Below, piece by piece: positions 31,235-40,596 of a DNA stretch of 64,000 nucleotides (positions are counted from its first letter, which is position 1; the number at the start of each line of letters is the position of its first letter). A model generated the notes under the pieces. The model was not told the DNA's origin and ran no database searches. It saw only the letters and a list, made by a program, of their open reading frames with translations. Source of the stretch: Neoechinorhynchus agilis. Its lineage: Eukaryota > Acanthocephala. Position numbers and translations under genes: made by a program. The stretch is taken from NCBI GenBank assembly GCA_051530055.1, contig CM121341.1, forward strand, positions 10,788,001-10,852,000. Direction: 5' to 3'.

Positions 31235-31300
31235 AGTGGAGAAAGTAATTAAATTTAATTAAATTAAATATTTCGATCCTCTATCTCGGATCTTCTTCAG
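31235..31300 (-). ncRNA. Hammerhead-ribozyme-like motif after PLE-2
   Basis: On the minus strand CTGAAGA (31300-31294), a helix AGATCC/GGATC with an 8-nt loop, then GAAA (31274-31271), followed by an A+T hairpin. Same position relative to the nuclease ORF as the motif after PLE-1, with compensatory changes in the helix (GACC/GGTC versus GATCC/GGATC). Confidence 0.55.
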
Positions 31301-31329
31301 TATCTGAAAAACACAAACAGGGATTGTCA

Positions 31330-31810
31330 ATCACTTAGTGTCTAATAATATCCGGCGAAAGTCTCAATCTCAGCTTGAAATCCGACTTGTTGCCATTGAA
31401 CGTTTCGAAGGCATCTATGTAGAGGGCTTCCACGATAATTCGATCGAAACGACAATTGTTGCAAACGAGGGTAGTCGCACCACTAAAATCAATAGTGTGG
31501 CCTGTGTTTTTTGCATGGGCCACCACCGCGGAACTAATGTCCGTTTACGTGCAATTGATGACCTGTGCTCGTTCATTCGTCAGTTGAAATTATTGGTCTG
31601 TCCCACATAGACCTGTTCGCAACCGGAACACGGAATTCGGTAGACCGCACCAGATGAGTGTTGGCCATTCTTGGGACATATCAGTCCATGTAGAGTGCGT
31701 CCCCTCTTAGTGAATACATCTACTCGTTTGGCCTCACATCCCGATTTGATGATGCGCTCCATTGTATGAAACGAGCGATCATCAGGAAATGGCAGCTCGA
31801 CAAACATCGC
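31330..31810 (-). pseudogene. PLE-2: Penelope-like element, GIY-YIG nuclease end
   Basis: The minus strand reads LPFPDDRSFHTMERIIKSG, then GAVYRIPCSGCEQVYVGQTN: the GIY and YIG motifs with the CC pair. After a frameshift follow HAKNTGHTIDFSGATTL and IIVEALYIDAFETFNGNK, both also conserved in PLE-1. The RT is lost; it abuts the truncated Gy-C pol at about 31820. Confidence 0.8.
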
Positions 31811-31819
31811 TTCCTTTGT

Positions 31820-32491
31820 TGACTTCGTTTCCTTTCCTCAGTCCATAGAAACATCATTCTCGGGGGTTTTTGTGATAACGCGAGGTATAGTGGACGCATC
31901 AACTTGGAAGCCGCCGGCATAAAGTGGTGGTAAAAATTTACCATGCCCACGAACTCCTGAAGGGCCTTCACTGTCGTTGGCCGTGGAAAACTTCGAATGG
32001 CTTCCACCTTGCTGGGCATCGGGATGGTTCCTTCTTCACTGACACGATGACCTAGAAAGTCGAGAGCATTTACGCCGAATACGCACTTTGGCAGGTTGAT
32101 GGCCAGTCCCTGTTCAGCTAGACGAGTGAATAGGACTCTAAGGTCGCGTAAATGATCGGCCTGATTGTAGCTGGCGATGAGGATGTCATCCAGGTACAAG
32201 AAAGCGAAATCAAGGCCGAAGCACTGAGAAATCGTGGATGTGAGGGACCGGATATCTATCAGGAGTGGTGATTTCGTTTAATCGTCGACAATCGCCGCAC
32301 GGCCTCCATGTGCCGTCTGATTTCGGAACCACGTGTAACGGAGACGCCCACTGGCTGCTTGATCGTCGAATGATTCCGAGCGATTCCATTCTGGCGAATT
32401 CCTCTTGTGCGATGGCTAGTTTCTCAGGTGTAAGGCGTCGCGCGCGCGTGGATAGGAGCACAATTCGTTTGAATGTGGTGCCGCGCACCAT
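31820..32491 (-). pseudogene. Gy-C reverse transcriptase
   Basis: 32491-32210: [20 protein letters not shown] and [11 protein letters not shown] (finger and early palm). 32199 onward: MYLDDILIAS (catalytic YLDD), INLPKCVFGVNALDFLGHRV (thumb), and RPTTVKALQEFVGMVNFYHH. The two frames differ, so there is a frameshift and a short loss near 32205. No RNase H or integrase remains. Confidence 0.8.
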
Positions 32492-32641
32492 ACTTCACCT
32501 CAATACCCGAGAAATCGTGAGTACTGATGCCCGGGAATGCACTCAACATCTTTGCGTAAATCGAAATTTTTGGACTTGTCATATTCACTTGAGCTACTTC
32601 GGTTTCTTTTCGTGATGAGGGAATACCTTCTCCCCTGTGGT

Positions 32642-32851
32642 TTAATGGGTCGACCAACTTTTCCCACGGACACCGACTAACAGTCCGCTGTGTCGAAGGA
32701 AATCAGCCCCACCGAAACGAAGCACCACCATCCGGCTCCCGAATGTTTTGATTGAGGAGCCGTTAGCCGTGGTAAGTGTTCGGCTTTGTGCACTAACTGA
32801 CTTATCAGCTATCGATGCCGGCATAACACTCACCTCGGCACCGGTGTCCAC
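32642..32851 (-). pseudogene. Gy-C aspartic protease
   Basis: Starts with MDTGAEVSVMPAS, the catalytic DTGA of retroelement proteases, then TANGSSIKTFGSR (flap region). Truncated at its C-terminus by a stop or frameshift; the linker to RT is at about 32500-32640. Confidence 0.75.
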
Positions 32852-32898
32852 TAGAAATCGTCGACTTGTCCCACTGTCGTGAACATAGAATAACGTGT

Positions 32899-33577
32899 TT
32901 ATTTCCTTAGCAGTTTTTTAGACGCGTCTTGTGCCATCGAACAAGGTGGTCGACAACGCTTGGCGCGGTTGCCGTACCGTTGGTGATAGAAGCAAATATC
33001 CGTTTGCCTCTTTTTGGTTTGTTCGACAGGGAATACGAAATCGGTGTTTTGTTTAATCGATCCCGCGGTGCACCGCTTTGCCCTGAACAATTCGTCGGCT
33101 GCTTGTGCAAGTTTACGGGGATCCGTAATCTTGGAGTGAACAAGTACCGAGCGCATATCCTCAGGTAGCCGCTCCATGAACACCTGTCCCGAGGTATCCT
33201 AACATCTTGTCCATGAGTTCTGATGGTTGAGCGTCCCCTAGTTCCTCCTTGCGTAGAATCCGGCTGGCACGCTCGTATTCCGACAAGGAAAATGTATCGA
33301 GTAAGCGGTCTTTGAGTGCGTCGTACTTCTTTTGTTGCGGCGGAGTTTCCAGGAGATCTATTACTCGTCCGGCAGTATTTTGATCCAGAGCTGCGAGGAC
33401 GTAATAGAATTTGGCGTCGTCTGCCGTAATGCCCCTCAGTGCAAATTGAGCCTCAGCTTGTACGAACCACACTCGGGATTGTTTGATCCAAAAGGTGGCA
33501 GTTTCATGCTTACCGCTTGAATCGATGCCTGACTGTCCATATCTTGTTGCTTCGCTAACAAGCGTCGGGGTCACCAA
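32899..33577 (-). pseudogene. Gy-C gag with CHHC motif
   Basis: Gag capsid: WFVQAEAQFALRGITADDAK, AALDQNTAGRVIDLLETPP and LSEYERASRILRKEELGD (33577-33164), then after a frameshift of about 20 bp the segment MERLPEDMRSVL, VHSKITDPRKLAQAADEL and CFYHQRYGNRAKRCRPPC (33183-32899). The reading frame begins at the primer site itself (a TTG or in-frame codon), as usual in this clade. Confidence 0.8.
33563..33576 (-). promoter_or_regulatory. Gy-C primer binding site (tRNA-Trp type)
   Basis: TGGTGACCCCGACG on the minus strand is complementary to the 3' end of animal tRNA-Trp (CGTCGGGGTCACCA). It lies directly after the LTR-like end ...GTTGAACAACAT. Confidence 0.75.
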
Positions 33578-33700
33578 TGTTGTTCAACACCAAAAACCAA
33601 CGCGCTCTGTTTTCTAGTTGTACTGCATGCACCATGCGTGCATATCGATTGGTGGACCTCTGACGTACTCGCCACAGATACATCCTAAATGAACCTTTTT
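33577..33700 (-). repeat. Gy-C 5' LTR, 3' part only
   Basis: Upstream of the primer site, with GTTGGTTTTTGGTGTTGAACAACA. GTTGGTTTTTGGT also occurs in the LTR-like stretch of Gy-B (40149-40161). The outer LTR border is not identifiable. Confidence 0.45.
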
Positions 33701-33739
33701 AATTTGCAAACGTCAGAAAAATTAGATAACATCGATGAA

Positions 33740-35090
33740 ATCACCCATCGTATATACCCCAAAAAGCATACCAGGACTTACACGCTTAATCGCATTATTT
33801 ATTTTGTTTCTGGTATCTTATATGAACGCCAATAGGTAAACTAAAGACAAAGATTAGCGACAAAACCCGATATATGCGAGTGAAATCAGCTTTTAAAGTC
33901 GACCACGAAAAGGTGAATTATCTATAAATTAATGGATTTTTTGATATTGATAATCATGGTATTTTGTAAAAAAAATTGAAAGACGAGAAACTAAAGAACT
34001 TTTAAAGCTATCGCAAATCTGAAAACGGAATTGTAATCAGCGAAGCGAGTCAACAAATACTAAATGGGCAACATTGTATATGGCTAGCTTTCGTTCTAAC
34101 GTCGCAAATCGGATTGGTTTAATTCGTGAAAAGTCATAAACGTGAAAGATTATTATATCTACAAACGTGAACAAAATAGGATAACATCAATATCAGCGTT
34201 AAAAACTAATCAAGAAAAGGTTAATTGATTAAAAAATTAATTTGTATCTTGATATTGATAATCACGGTTGTTTGTCCAAAAATTTAAAGACAAATAACTC
34301 AAGAATTATTAAAGCAACCGCAAATTTGTAATCAGATTCAGAATCAGTGCGCCGAGAGGTACTAAGCTGACAATACTGTGTATTGCCCGCTATTGTATAA
34401 GGGTCGAAAATCGACTTTGTTCAATTCGTTAAAAGTCATAAACGTGAAAGATTATTATATCTACAAACGTCAACCAAGTTGGATAACATCAATAAAACCA
34501 CCGCATCAAAAATACCCCAAAAAGCTTACCAGGTCTATATGCTTAATCGCTTTTATTATTTATTTATCGTGTTTTTATGAACTCCAATAGGTAAATTAAA
34601 GACAAGGATGACCATTGCGACAAAAACCGGTATATGCAGGTTAAATCAGCGTTGAAAGCTGATCAAGAAAAGGTTAATTAATTAAAAAGTATATTGATAT
34701 TTTGATATTGATAATCACTGTTGTTTGCCCAAAAATTTAAAGACAAATAATTCAAGAACTGTTTAAGCTATCGCAAATCTGAAAAAGAACCAACGTATTT
34801 TATTGAACGATTTACAATACTGTACATTTCTCGCTTTCGTATAAACGTCGCAAATCGATTTTGATCAATTCGTAAAAAGTCATAAACGTGTAAGATCATT
34901 ACCAAATATGATAATGCGATTTCCGACGCCAATAACACAGCTGTAGTTTACTGAATATTTTCATTTAGTAAATCTTAAAGCTCGGATTCCAAATCTGTAT
35001 TCGGACTTGCGATAGCTGTCACTGTTCTTGAGTTATTCCTTGCCCAATTTTTAGACTAATAAAAATGATTATCGATGTTAAAACATCAAC
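33740..35090. repeat. Degenerate tandem-repeat block with inverted end copy
   Basis: Three units share blocks in the same order: ACCCCAAAAAGC-ACCAGG (33757 and 34513), AATAGGTAAA-TAAAGACAA, TTGATATTGATAATCA (three times), TCAAGAA...CTATCGCAAATCTGA, and TAAACGTGAAAGATTATTAT (34138 and 34440). Units are about 300-430 bp. At about 34960-35090 part of the unit returns in inverted orientation. No coding is visible. Confidence 0.6.
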
Positions 35091-35980
35091 AAATTTCCTA
35101 CCAATTTAACTTTTCTAGATCTGCTTTTGATGCTGAATTCACCTGCCTTAACTGTTTCTTATGGCTTGTGAAATCTCGACATTTAGTTTTAAGATTGAAG
35201 TTCATAAAAGACACCTGAATTAAATCCATGGTGCTTGAAAGTTGTAACGAAATGAAAAAACATTTTGAGCATATCTGATGCGCTGATTTCAAAGGTGTTA
35301 TCCAATTTTAATGTATCTTGCAAATTTAGTGATCGTATACCATAGATTCGATATATTCTAAATTGTTCTAAAGTGTTGCCTTAAATACAATGCAGGACGT
35401 ATAACAGTTATGGTAAAAATGTTATTATTGCAAAAGAGTAAACTTGATGATATAACCTACAATTTCCATTCGCAATATAAAGTACTAATCCCCATTTCCA
35501 TAGTATACTTGCCAAGTAAAAGAAAAAAACATTTTGTTTTATGTCATTATAATGGCAGTTTGCTTATAAGCATACATACATTGTATCTTTGCAAAAATCT
35601 TGCCCCAGACGAAGTCATTACAAAATTGCGAAGAACACCGACTGATTGTAATCTCGCTAATGCGATCGAAAACATTTTATACGGCGCTGCTAAAACTCTA
35701 TTATAGATAGTTTGAATTACGTCTGAAACTGTAGATTTAGTGTATTGGATCATCGATAGGAAAGTTTGAATATTGATCACTATCCAGTGTTGCAAACCTT
35801 TGTAATGATGTAAGTAACGAAAGATAGTCATTATCGTGAATACACCTGAAGTTCTGATCCTATTTCCATCGCATAGTGATGAATGACGATTTAAATATAG
35901 ATATAAACACTTTTTGTTTGAAAAGAGGCAGAAGCATAAGTTTCCGAACCTTGTATGTTGGGTAAGTTTACTTTGGTCGG
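35091..35980. other. No gene recognised
   Basis: A+T-rich. Overlapping frames at 35410-35706 (+) and 35547-35831 (-) are open for 94-98 codons but show no known motif. Confidence 0.45.
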
Positions 35981-35981
35981 T

Positions 35982-36470
35982 TTATTTGTAGTTGTTGTTT
36001 TCCGCTCTTTCCTCCGAATCAATTAGCATTTGGAGGATTGAGCAGTGGGGAAGGAGCGTAGGTAGAGATTTGTGCGAGGAACTGAAGGATAGAAAATGTT
36101 GGGGCGACGCGAATGTTGTAAGTGTGAGTAAAAGGAGAAATCTGTGGTAGAAATCGGGAGGAAGAGAATTAAAGCGCTTTGAGTGCTTTTGAAAGATTAG
36201 AGAAAGGTGTTTTTCTAAATGCACGAGTTCGGAGGAGCAGATTGGAGCTCGCCTCTTGTGAGAGGTATTAAGTTGTTGGAAAAGGTTAGAAGAAAGATTG
36301 CAGAAGGTTGGATATGCGCGTAAGTGATCGTTGGTAGGATGGCGATGTTATAGAAATACTTAAGGTCTTTGGATGATAATACAAGGAATCGGAGACGCTT
36401 AAGAAGATAGAGTTTAACGGACCTTTGTGCAACGAAATTGATCCCCGGTACCACGATATATAAATCAATC
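35982..36470 (-). pseudogene. Possible non-LTR RT C-terminal relic
   Basis: The minus strand has LSSKDLKYFYNIAILPTITY, like the LKxFYxSxILPTxTYA motif after the RT of Jockey/CR1-type LINEs. A second frame (36224-35982) ends with FNSLPPDFYH, similar to the NSLPP motif close to the end of such proteins. Frame changes between; family not assignable. Confidence 0.4.
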
Positions 36471-36950
36471 AATTACCCATGGTTTAATTTTCATAAGCAA
36501 GAATAAAATATTGTACTTAGTCCGCAAACGCTTGGTTGAAAAGTTCTGCCACGATTTACTTCAAAATAAAGTTTAAATTCTTAAAGAACTACATCATCTA
36601 AATTAAGGAAAGAATTTATTTTGACTTTGTGTCAGTTCATATTAGTTAACGCAAATATCCGATGCAAGCAAATAGTATACCAAGTAGTTCGTATATTTAA
36701 CTGCGGCCTAAGAGGTATAAGTAGTAATCTATCAAGTTATCGTACAAAGGAAATGGAGTCATTACACGGTTTATCGTAAATACGATGCGTTTTATCGTTA
36801 GCTACAGATTTTTGACTAGATTATTCCCTAAAGTTGAGGATACCTCCCAATAAGACATTGAGGAGTGCGATTGGATGAAATATTTCAATTAAAGTCAGTC
36901 TGATATAATTTTTTCCCCACCGCCACATACTCATGGATTTTATCTTTAAC
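36471..36950. other. No gene recognised
   Basis: A+T-rich intergenic DNA between the RT relic and PLE-3. Confidence 0.5.
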
Positions 36951-36959
36951 TGAATTTGA

Positions 36960-38207
36960 AATATTATAACAACACTTATACCACAACCTTTTTCGATTCC
37001 GAAATCAGCTGTATTGTCAAGTCCGTGGTCTCTCTATGGGTAACAGTCTTGCGCCAGTCTTGACTAATCTATTCCTCGATGGCTTAGAGGGTGTGGACGA
37101 TGTGCTGCTAACCTACCACGAGGATAGTGAGGTCGACACAATCAAAGAAAAGCTAAATTCGATGGATTTAGCAGGTCGCATCAAGGTTACTCGGGATAAG
37201 CCAAGTGACTATCTACCGTTCCTGAACCTCTGTTTTATGGTGAATGACCCAATAGCAAGAACATGGTACAGGAAGCCATGCAAGAAGGATCTGGTCCTTC
37301 ATCGTGAGTCGCACCATCCATGGATCATCAAGCAATCTATCTTCACAGAAATGTGGAAAACAGCAAGGATATGTGCTTCCACGGATCATGGAAAACACGA
37401 GGCGGAGGAGCGGATTAAGCAACTGTTCTCATTGCCAGGTTGACGGCTGGTGCGAGGAAAATAGAGAGAAGACCCGATCGACGAAGTAGATTAGCAGAGG
37501 AAAGTCTACCAGTTCTAAAAATCCCATTCGTCGATGAAAGATTCACGACCGAAGTCAAGAAAGCATTGCGGCAATGCAAGTTAAAAGCGCGAGTTGTCCA
37601 CAGGATAGGGCCATCACTCAGACAGATTTTGACGCAGACCGAGCACCACGAGGATCAAAATCGTTGTCCGAAGGCATGCCTGATGTGCCACCATTGCAGC
37701 CCTTCAAGGAACGAAGAAGGACGATTCCTCGGACCGTCTTGCCAATCAACATGCGTGGTATATAGGATGTTGTGCCGGCTATGCAAGGACGAAGGACGGA
37801 CAACGTCCTACGTTGGCAAGACGGAAAGAACATTACGTTCACGTGTGACGGAACATGTGCGTAATGCGCGCAATCCGACAGCTCCGTCATACCGGTCGAC
37901 CCCATGGGCTACCCATTTCGCTACCTCTCACGTTGGTGCCAGCCCAGCCTTCGAGATTCGAAAATGCTCCAAGGACCAAGCTCTTCGACTTGGAGTCAAT
38001 GGATGGATTCGCAACACAAACAAAAATACTGTAGACGGGTACTTGGAGGGTCCAAAGGAACATGTTGAGTCGATGATGGAGTGGTTAAGGAATAAGGGAA
38101 GTCCAATGAGCAAAATCACCAAGGCTGAGTTTCGAGGCAAAAGGAACATTATTGAAACTACAATGTCTACCTTCGAAATTAGGAAATACAGTTTTAGCGA
38201 GAAGTGA
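36960..38207 (+). pseudogene. PLE-3: Penelope-like element, RT C-terminus plus GIY-YIG nuclease
   Basis: Two frames: about 36990-37443 with YCQVRGLSMGNSLAPVLTNL (RT motif after the catalytic palm), YLPFLNLCF, TWYRKPCKKD and a HHPWIIKQSIFTEMWKTA block; and 37440-38207 (255 codons) with FVDERFTTEVKKALRQC, the nuclease signature VVYRMLCRLC and TSYVGKTERTLRSRVTEHV. The frames overlap by four bases, suggesting a single frameshift near 37440. The upstream RT core with catalytic Asp residues is missing. It differs from PLE-1 and PLE-2 and has no hammerhead motif downstream. Confidence 0.8.
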
Positions 38208-38557
38208 GTGATAATTGCAGAATATAAGTTTGTTGAGAATGCAAATTGATTGTTGCATTGACTCAATAAAGGATCATCGAACCAATTTATGTTGCGTTAC
38301 TTCAGTTTGTATATGACGTTCGCTTTTATCTATATTTACAGTTAAAAGTCTAACTCTCTAATTGACATTTAATTAATTACTGTACAAACCAACCGACGCA
38401 ATGAGGCCTCTATTTAAGCATTAGCTGATGAAATTTTCAAATCTAGCACGAATTTAAGTATATTTATTTGTTTAAAAGCAGTACGCGTCCAAATATCTCA
38501 GTGAGTTCAAGAACATGCAAACAAACGAAAAGGAGGAATTTGTGAACGAAACTTTCA
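38208..38557. other. PLE-3 3' flank, no gene
   Basis: Includes AATAAA at about 38265; otherwise plain A+T-rich DNA. Confidence 0.4.
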
Positions 38558-39235
38558 ATGGCGTCTTTACCGAATCACAAGCACGGAAGGATAGTAACAC
38601 ACAGGTTTCTGAGCTCGGATCCCTCCATGGACCCGAGCAGTAAGGGCTGTTCCAATTTGGCTGGTTGTATCGTTGCCCAAGATGATGATGCACACAAACC
38701 TACAGGACATTGTTCAGTATGCGGTCGCAAATTCGGATTGACCTCGATGGGTTTAATTAGGAAACACGGTCCATTGAAAACGAGATGTATTGGTTCTTCC
38801 CTTCCACCTTTACCTCCACAATCCTTCAGTGGTGGCCAATCTGACTCAGTATCTCCAATCGTCTCCCTGATCAGCACCTTGCCACAAAACATACTATAAA
38901 GGATCCCAAAAGGCGCGAGATACCAATGTGCGAGGTTCTATTCGACACTGCTCTCGAAGTGCGTCTCTGAGCCGATCGAAGCTAACTACTTGCGGTTATT
39001 CGCCTTTTCTAGAATAATCTTGAACACAAACCGCGATTCGGACAGTAATCTCACCTGTACGATCAAAAAGCGACTCAAGGATTATGACAATTTATTTGGG
39101 ATAAGCTTGAGTAGATCTATGGAGTCGCCTTCAATCGAAGCTAAACGCCCAAAATGCTCAGACCAACGTTCTCTCCTTGCCAAGAGTCTCTGCAAAACTG
39201 GTGCAGTTCGGTTGCTAAGTTCGACGGACTCATTT
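38558..39235 (+). pseudogene. LINE-D N-terminal region
   Basis: TGHCSVCGRKFGLTSMGLIR with KHGPLKTRCIGSSLPP is the N-terminal Cys-His finger of a widespread metazoan LINE family. The frame continues through one in-frame TAA (38897-38899) into RIPKGARYQCARFYSTLL, FSRIILNTNRD and SNLTCTIKKRLKDY, the conserved segments that follow the finger. It ends at a join with Gy-B at about 39235. One stop aside, the 225-codon frame is intact. Confidence 0.75.
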
Positions 39236-40073
39236 GCTAGTCAACGGTATAGTATATCTTGTGCTAGTAGACGCTTGCACCAAATGGCCGGAGGTGTGGA
39301 CATTGGGGAATAACAGCACTTCCAAAAGAGTGATCGAATGTCTACGGAGTTGTTTTAGCAGATTCGGAGTGCCTCGGTCCATAGTGTCGGACAATGGACC
39401 CCAATTCAGAGGATTTCAGAAAGTTTTGTCAAGAGCGTCAGATAAGACACATTCGTGCGAGCCCCTACCATCCTAGAACTTACGGCCTTGCCAAGCGACA
39501 TTGAAATGACGGACGCGCAAATTGGGGGAAGGAATGCCGAAGGAGAGCATAGATGCTTTCCTGATGGCTTGCCGGAATACGCCTCATGCTACAACCGGAA
39601 TAGCACCTGCCACAATGATGCTTGGTCGAAGATTGAACACTATCTTCGATAACATCAAGCCCAACACCGAATCAAGGGTAGAGCCACGATTGGCAGCAGC
39701 GCGTGATCGGAAGGGATCAGAAAAGAAGATGAGCACGTTCGACGAGGACCAACCGATTCAGTTCAAAGAGGATAAAGCAAGCCCGTGGGGGTCGGGAAAA
39801 TTAGTCGCGATAAACGGTCCAGTGTCGTATGGCGTGCAGGACGATAATGGCCGGGAGCGACGGTGCAATACGGATTTCATAAGAGAAAAGGAATCCAGTT
39901 CGGCAGAGGAGAACGAAAAAGTGACACACATAGACCTGGATTCGAATCAGAAGTCACACTACCAGACAGTCCAGTGGAACACATTGAAGATGAATCGGTC
40001 CCACCACGTCGAAGTACATGGACCAGGCGTCGACCTGTTCTACCATACGATTCGTACTTGAGAAAGGGAGAAA
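39236..40073 (+). pseudogene. Gy-B integrase C-terminal half, copy 1
   Basis: NGIVYLVLVDACTKWPEVW and RSIVSDNGPQFRGF carry two catalytic Asp residues of the integrase core. Frameshifts around 39420-39530 precede CRNTPHATTGIAPATMMLGR, and the C-terminal domain follows to 40061 (IQFKEDKASPWGSGKLV). The zinc domain is missing here but present in copy 2. It ends in a polypurine tract. Confidence 0.8.
40061..40073 (+). promoter_or_regulatory. Gy-B polypurine tract
   Basis: AGAAAGGGAGAAA directly before TGTGATGG, the expected start of a 3' LTR. It primes plus-strand synthesis in LTR elements. Confidence 0.65.
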
Positions 40074-40183
40074 TGTGATGGTAGTAATCGATCGGTGACG
40101 TGCGTGTGTGGTGCGTGTGAGTGTCCATTGGTGTGCGTGATACGCGTGTTGGTTTTTGGTTTTCGGCAATAAAAACGTTATCA
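40074..40183 (+). repeat. Gy-B LTR-like segment
   Basis: From TGTGATGG after the polypurine tract to ...GTTATCA, 110 bp, with GT-rich DNA and AATAAA at 40168-40173. The end point is uncertain. The 63-codon frame at 40188-40379 (a Cys-x2-Cys pair in CRFCGEKIHPQC) lies outside this guess, or inside the LTR if the LTR is longer. Confidence 0.4.
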
Positions 40184-40421
40184 GTTAATGGAGACTCCGA
40201 TATCATCCGAGACCCCGGTAGCAGTGGCAAAAACTGAAAAGGAGATCGAATCTCACTTCTCTGATCCAGGGCACGAAACACTGTCGGTGTTGCACTACTC
40301 ACGCAATAGCTGTCGTTTTTGTGGAGAGAAGATTCACCCGCAATGCAGACCATTAATCGGAAAACGACGTTTCCAATGATTTCAAAATATTTCTTTTTAC
40401 ATTGATTATTAGAATCAACTC

Positions 40422-40432
40422 AATATAAAGAA
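40422..40432 (+). repeat. Target-site duplication of LINE-C, left
   Basis: AATATAAAGAA, repeated exactly at 44573-44583. The unoccupied site occurs once at 60886-60896 (reverse complement). Confidence 0.9.
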
Positions 40433-40596
40433 TTATTATTATTATTATTTCACGCCTCATAGAACATACACACAATCAATCTCTTAATTCCTCTTTCTTG
40501 CTTGATCTAATATGTCTCGGGCCCAAGATGGCTGTGAGTTGTGGGACGATCTCTTAAATCCCCTCACAGCAGCCTCGAAAACCCTTCTTTTAATTC

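Larger units (their letters stand above)
31820..33700 (-). mobile_element. Gy-C: CsRn1-type Ty3/Gypsy element, 3'-truncated
   Basis: Order on the minus strand: end of the 5' LTR, primer site, gag, protease, RT, cut off within the RT connection at about 31820. The CHHC gag motif CFYHQRYGNRAKRCRPPC and a tRNA-Trp primer site are the two hallmarks of the CsRn1 clade. Confidence 0.8.

Noticed and set aside
31720-31830. Gy-C RT frame continuing to 31720
   Set aside because: After the WTEERKR block the same DNA reads as PLE-2 in another frame, so the last 35 codons of that ORF are chance.
33740-35090. CRISPR array
   Set aside because: The repeats are long, degenerate and A+T-rich in an animal genome; there are no short exact repeats with regular spacers.
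40188-40379. 63-codon ORF after the Gy-B polypurine tract as a gag start
   Set aside because: It has a Cys pair but no primer site precedes it and no capsid domain follows; it may simply be LTR or flank sequence.
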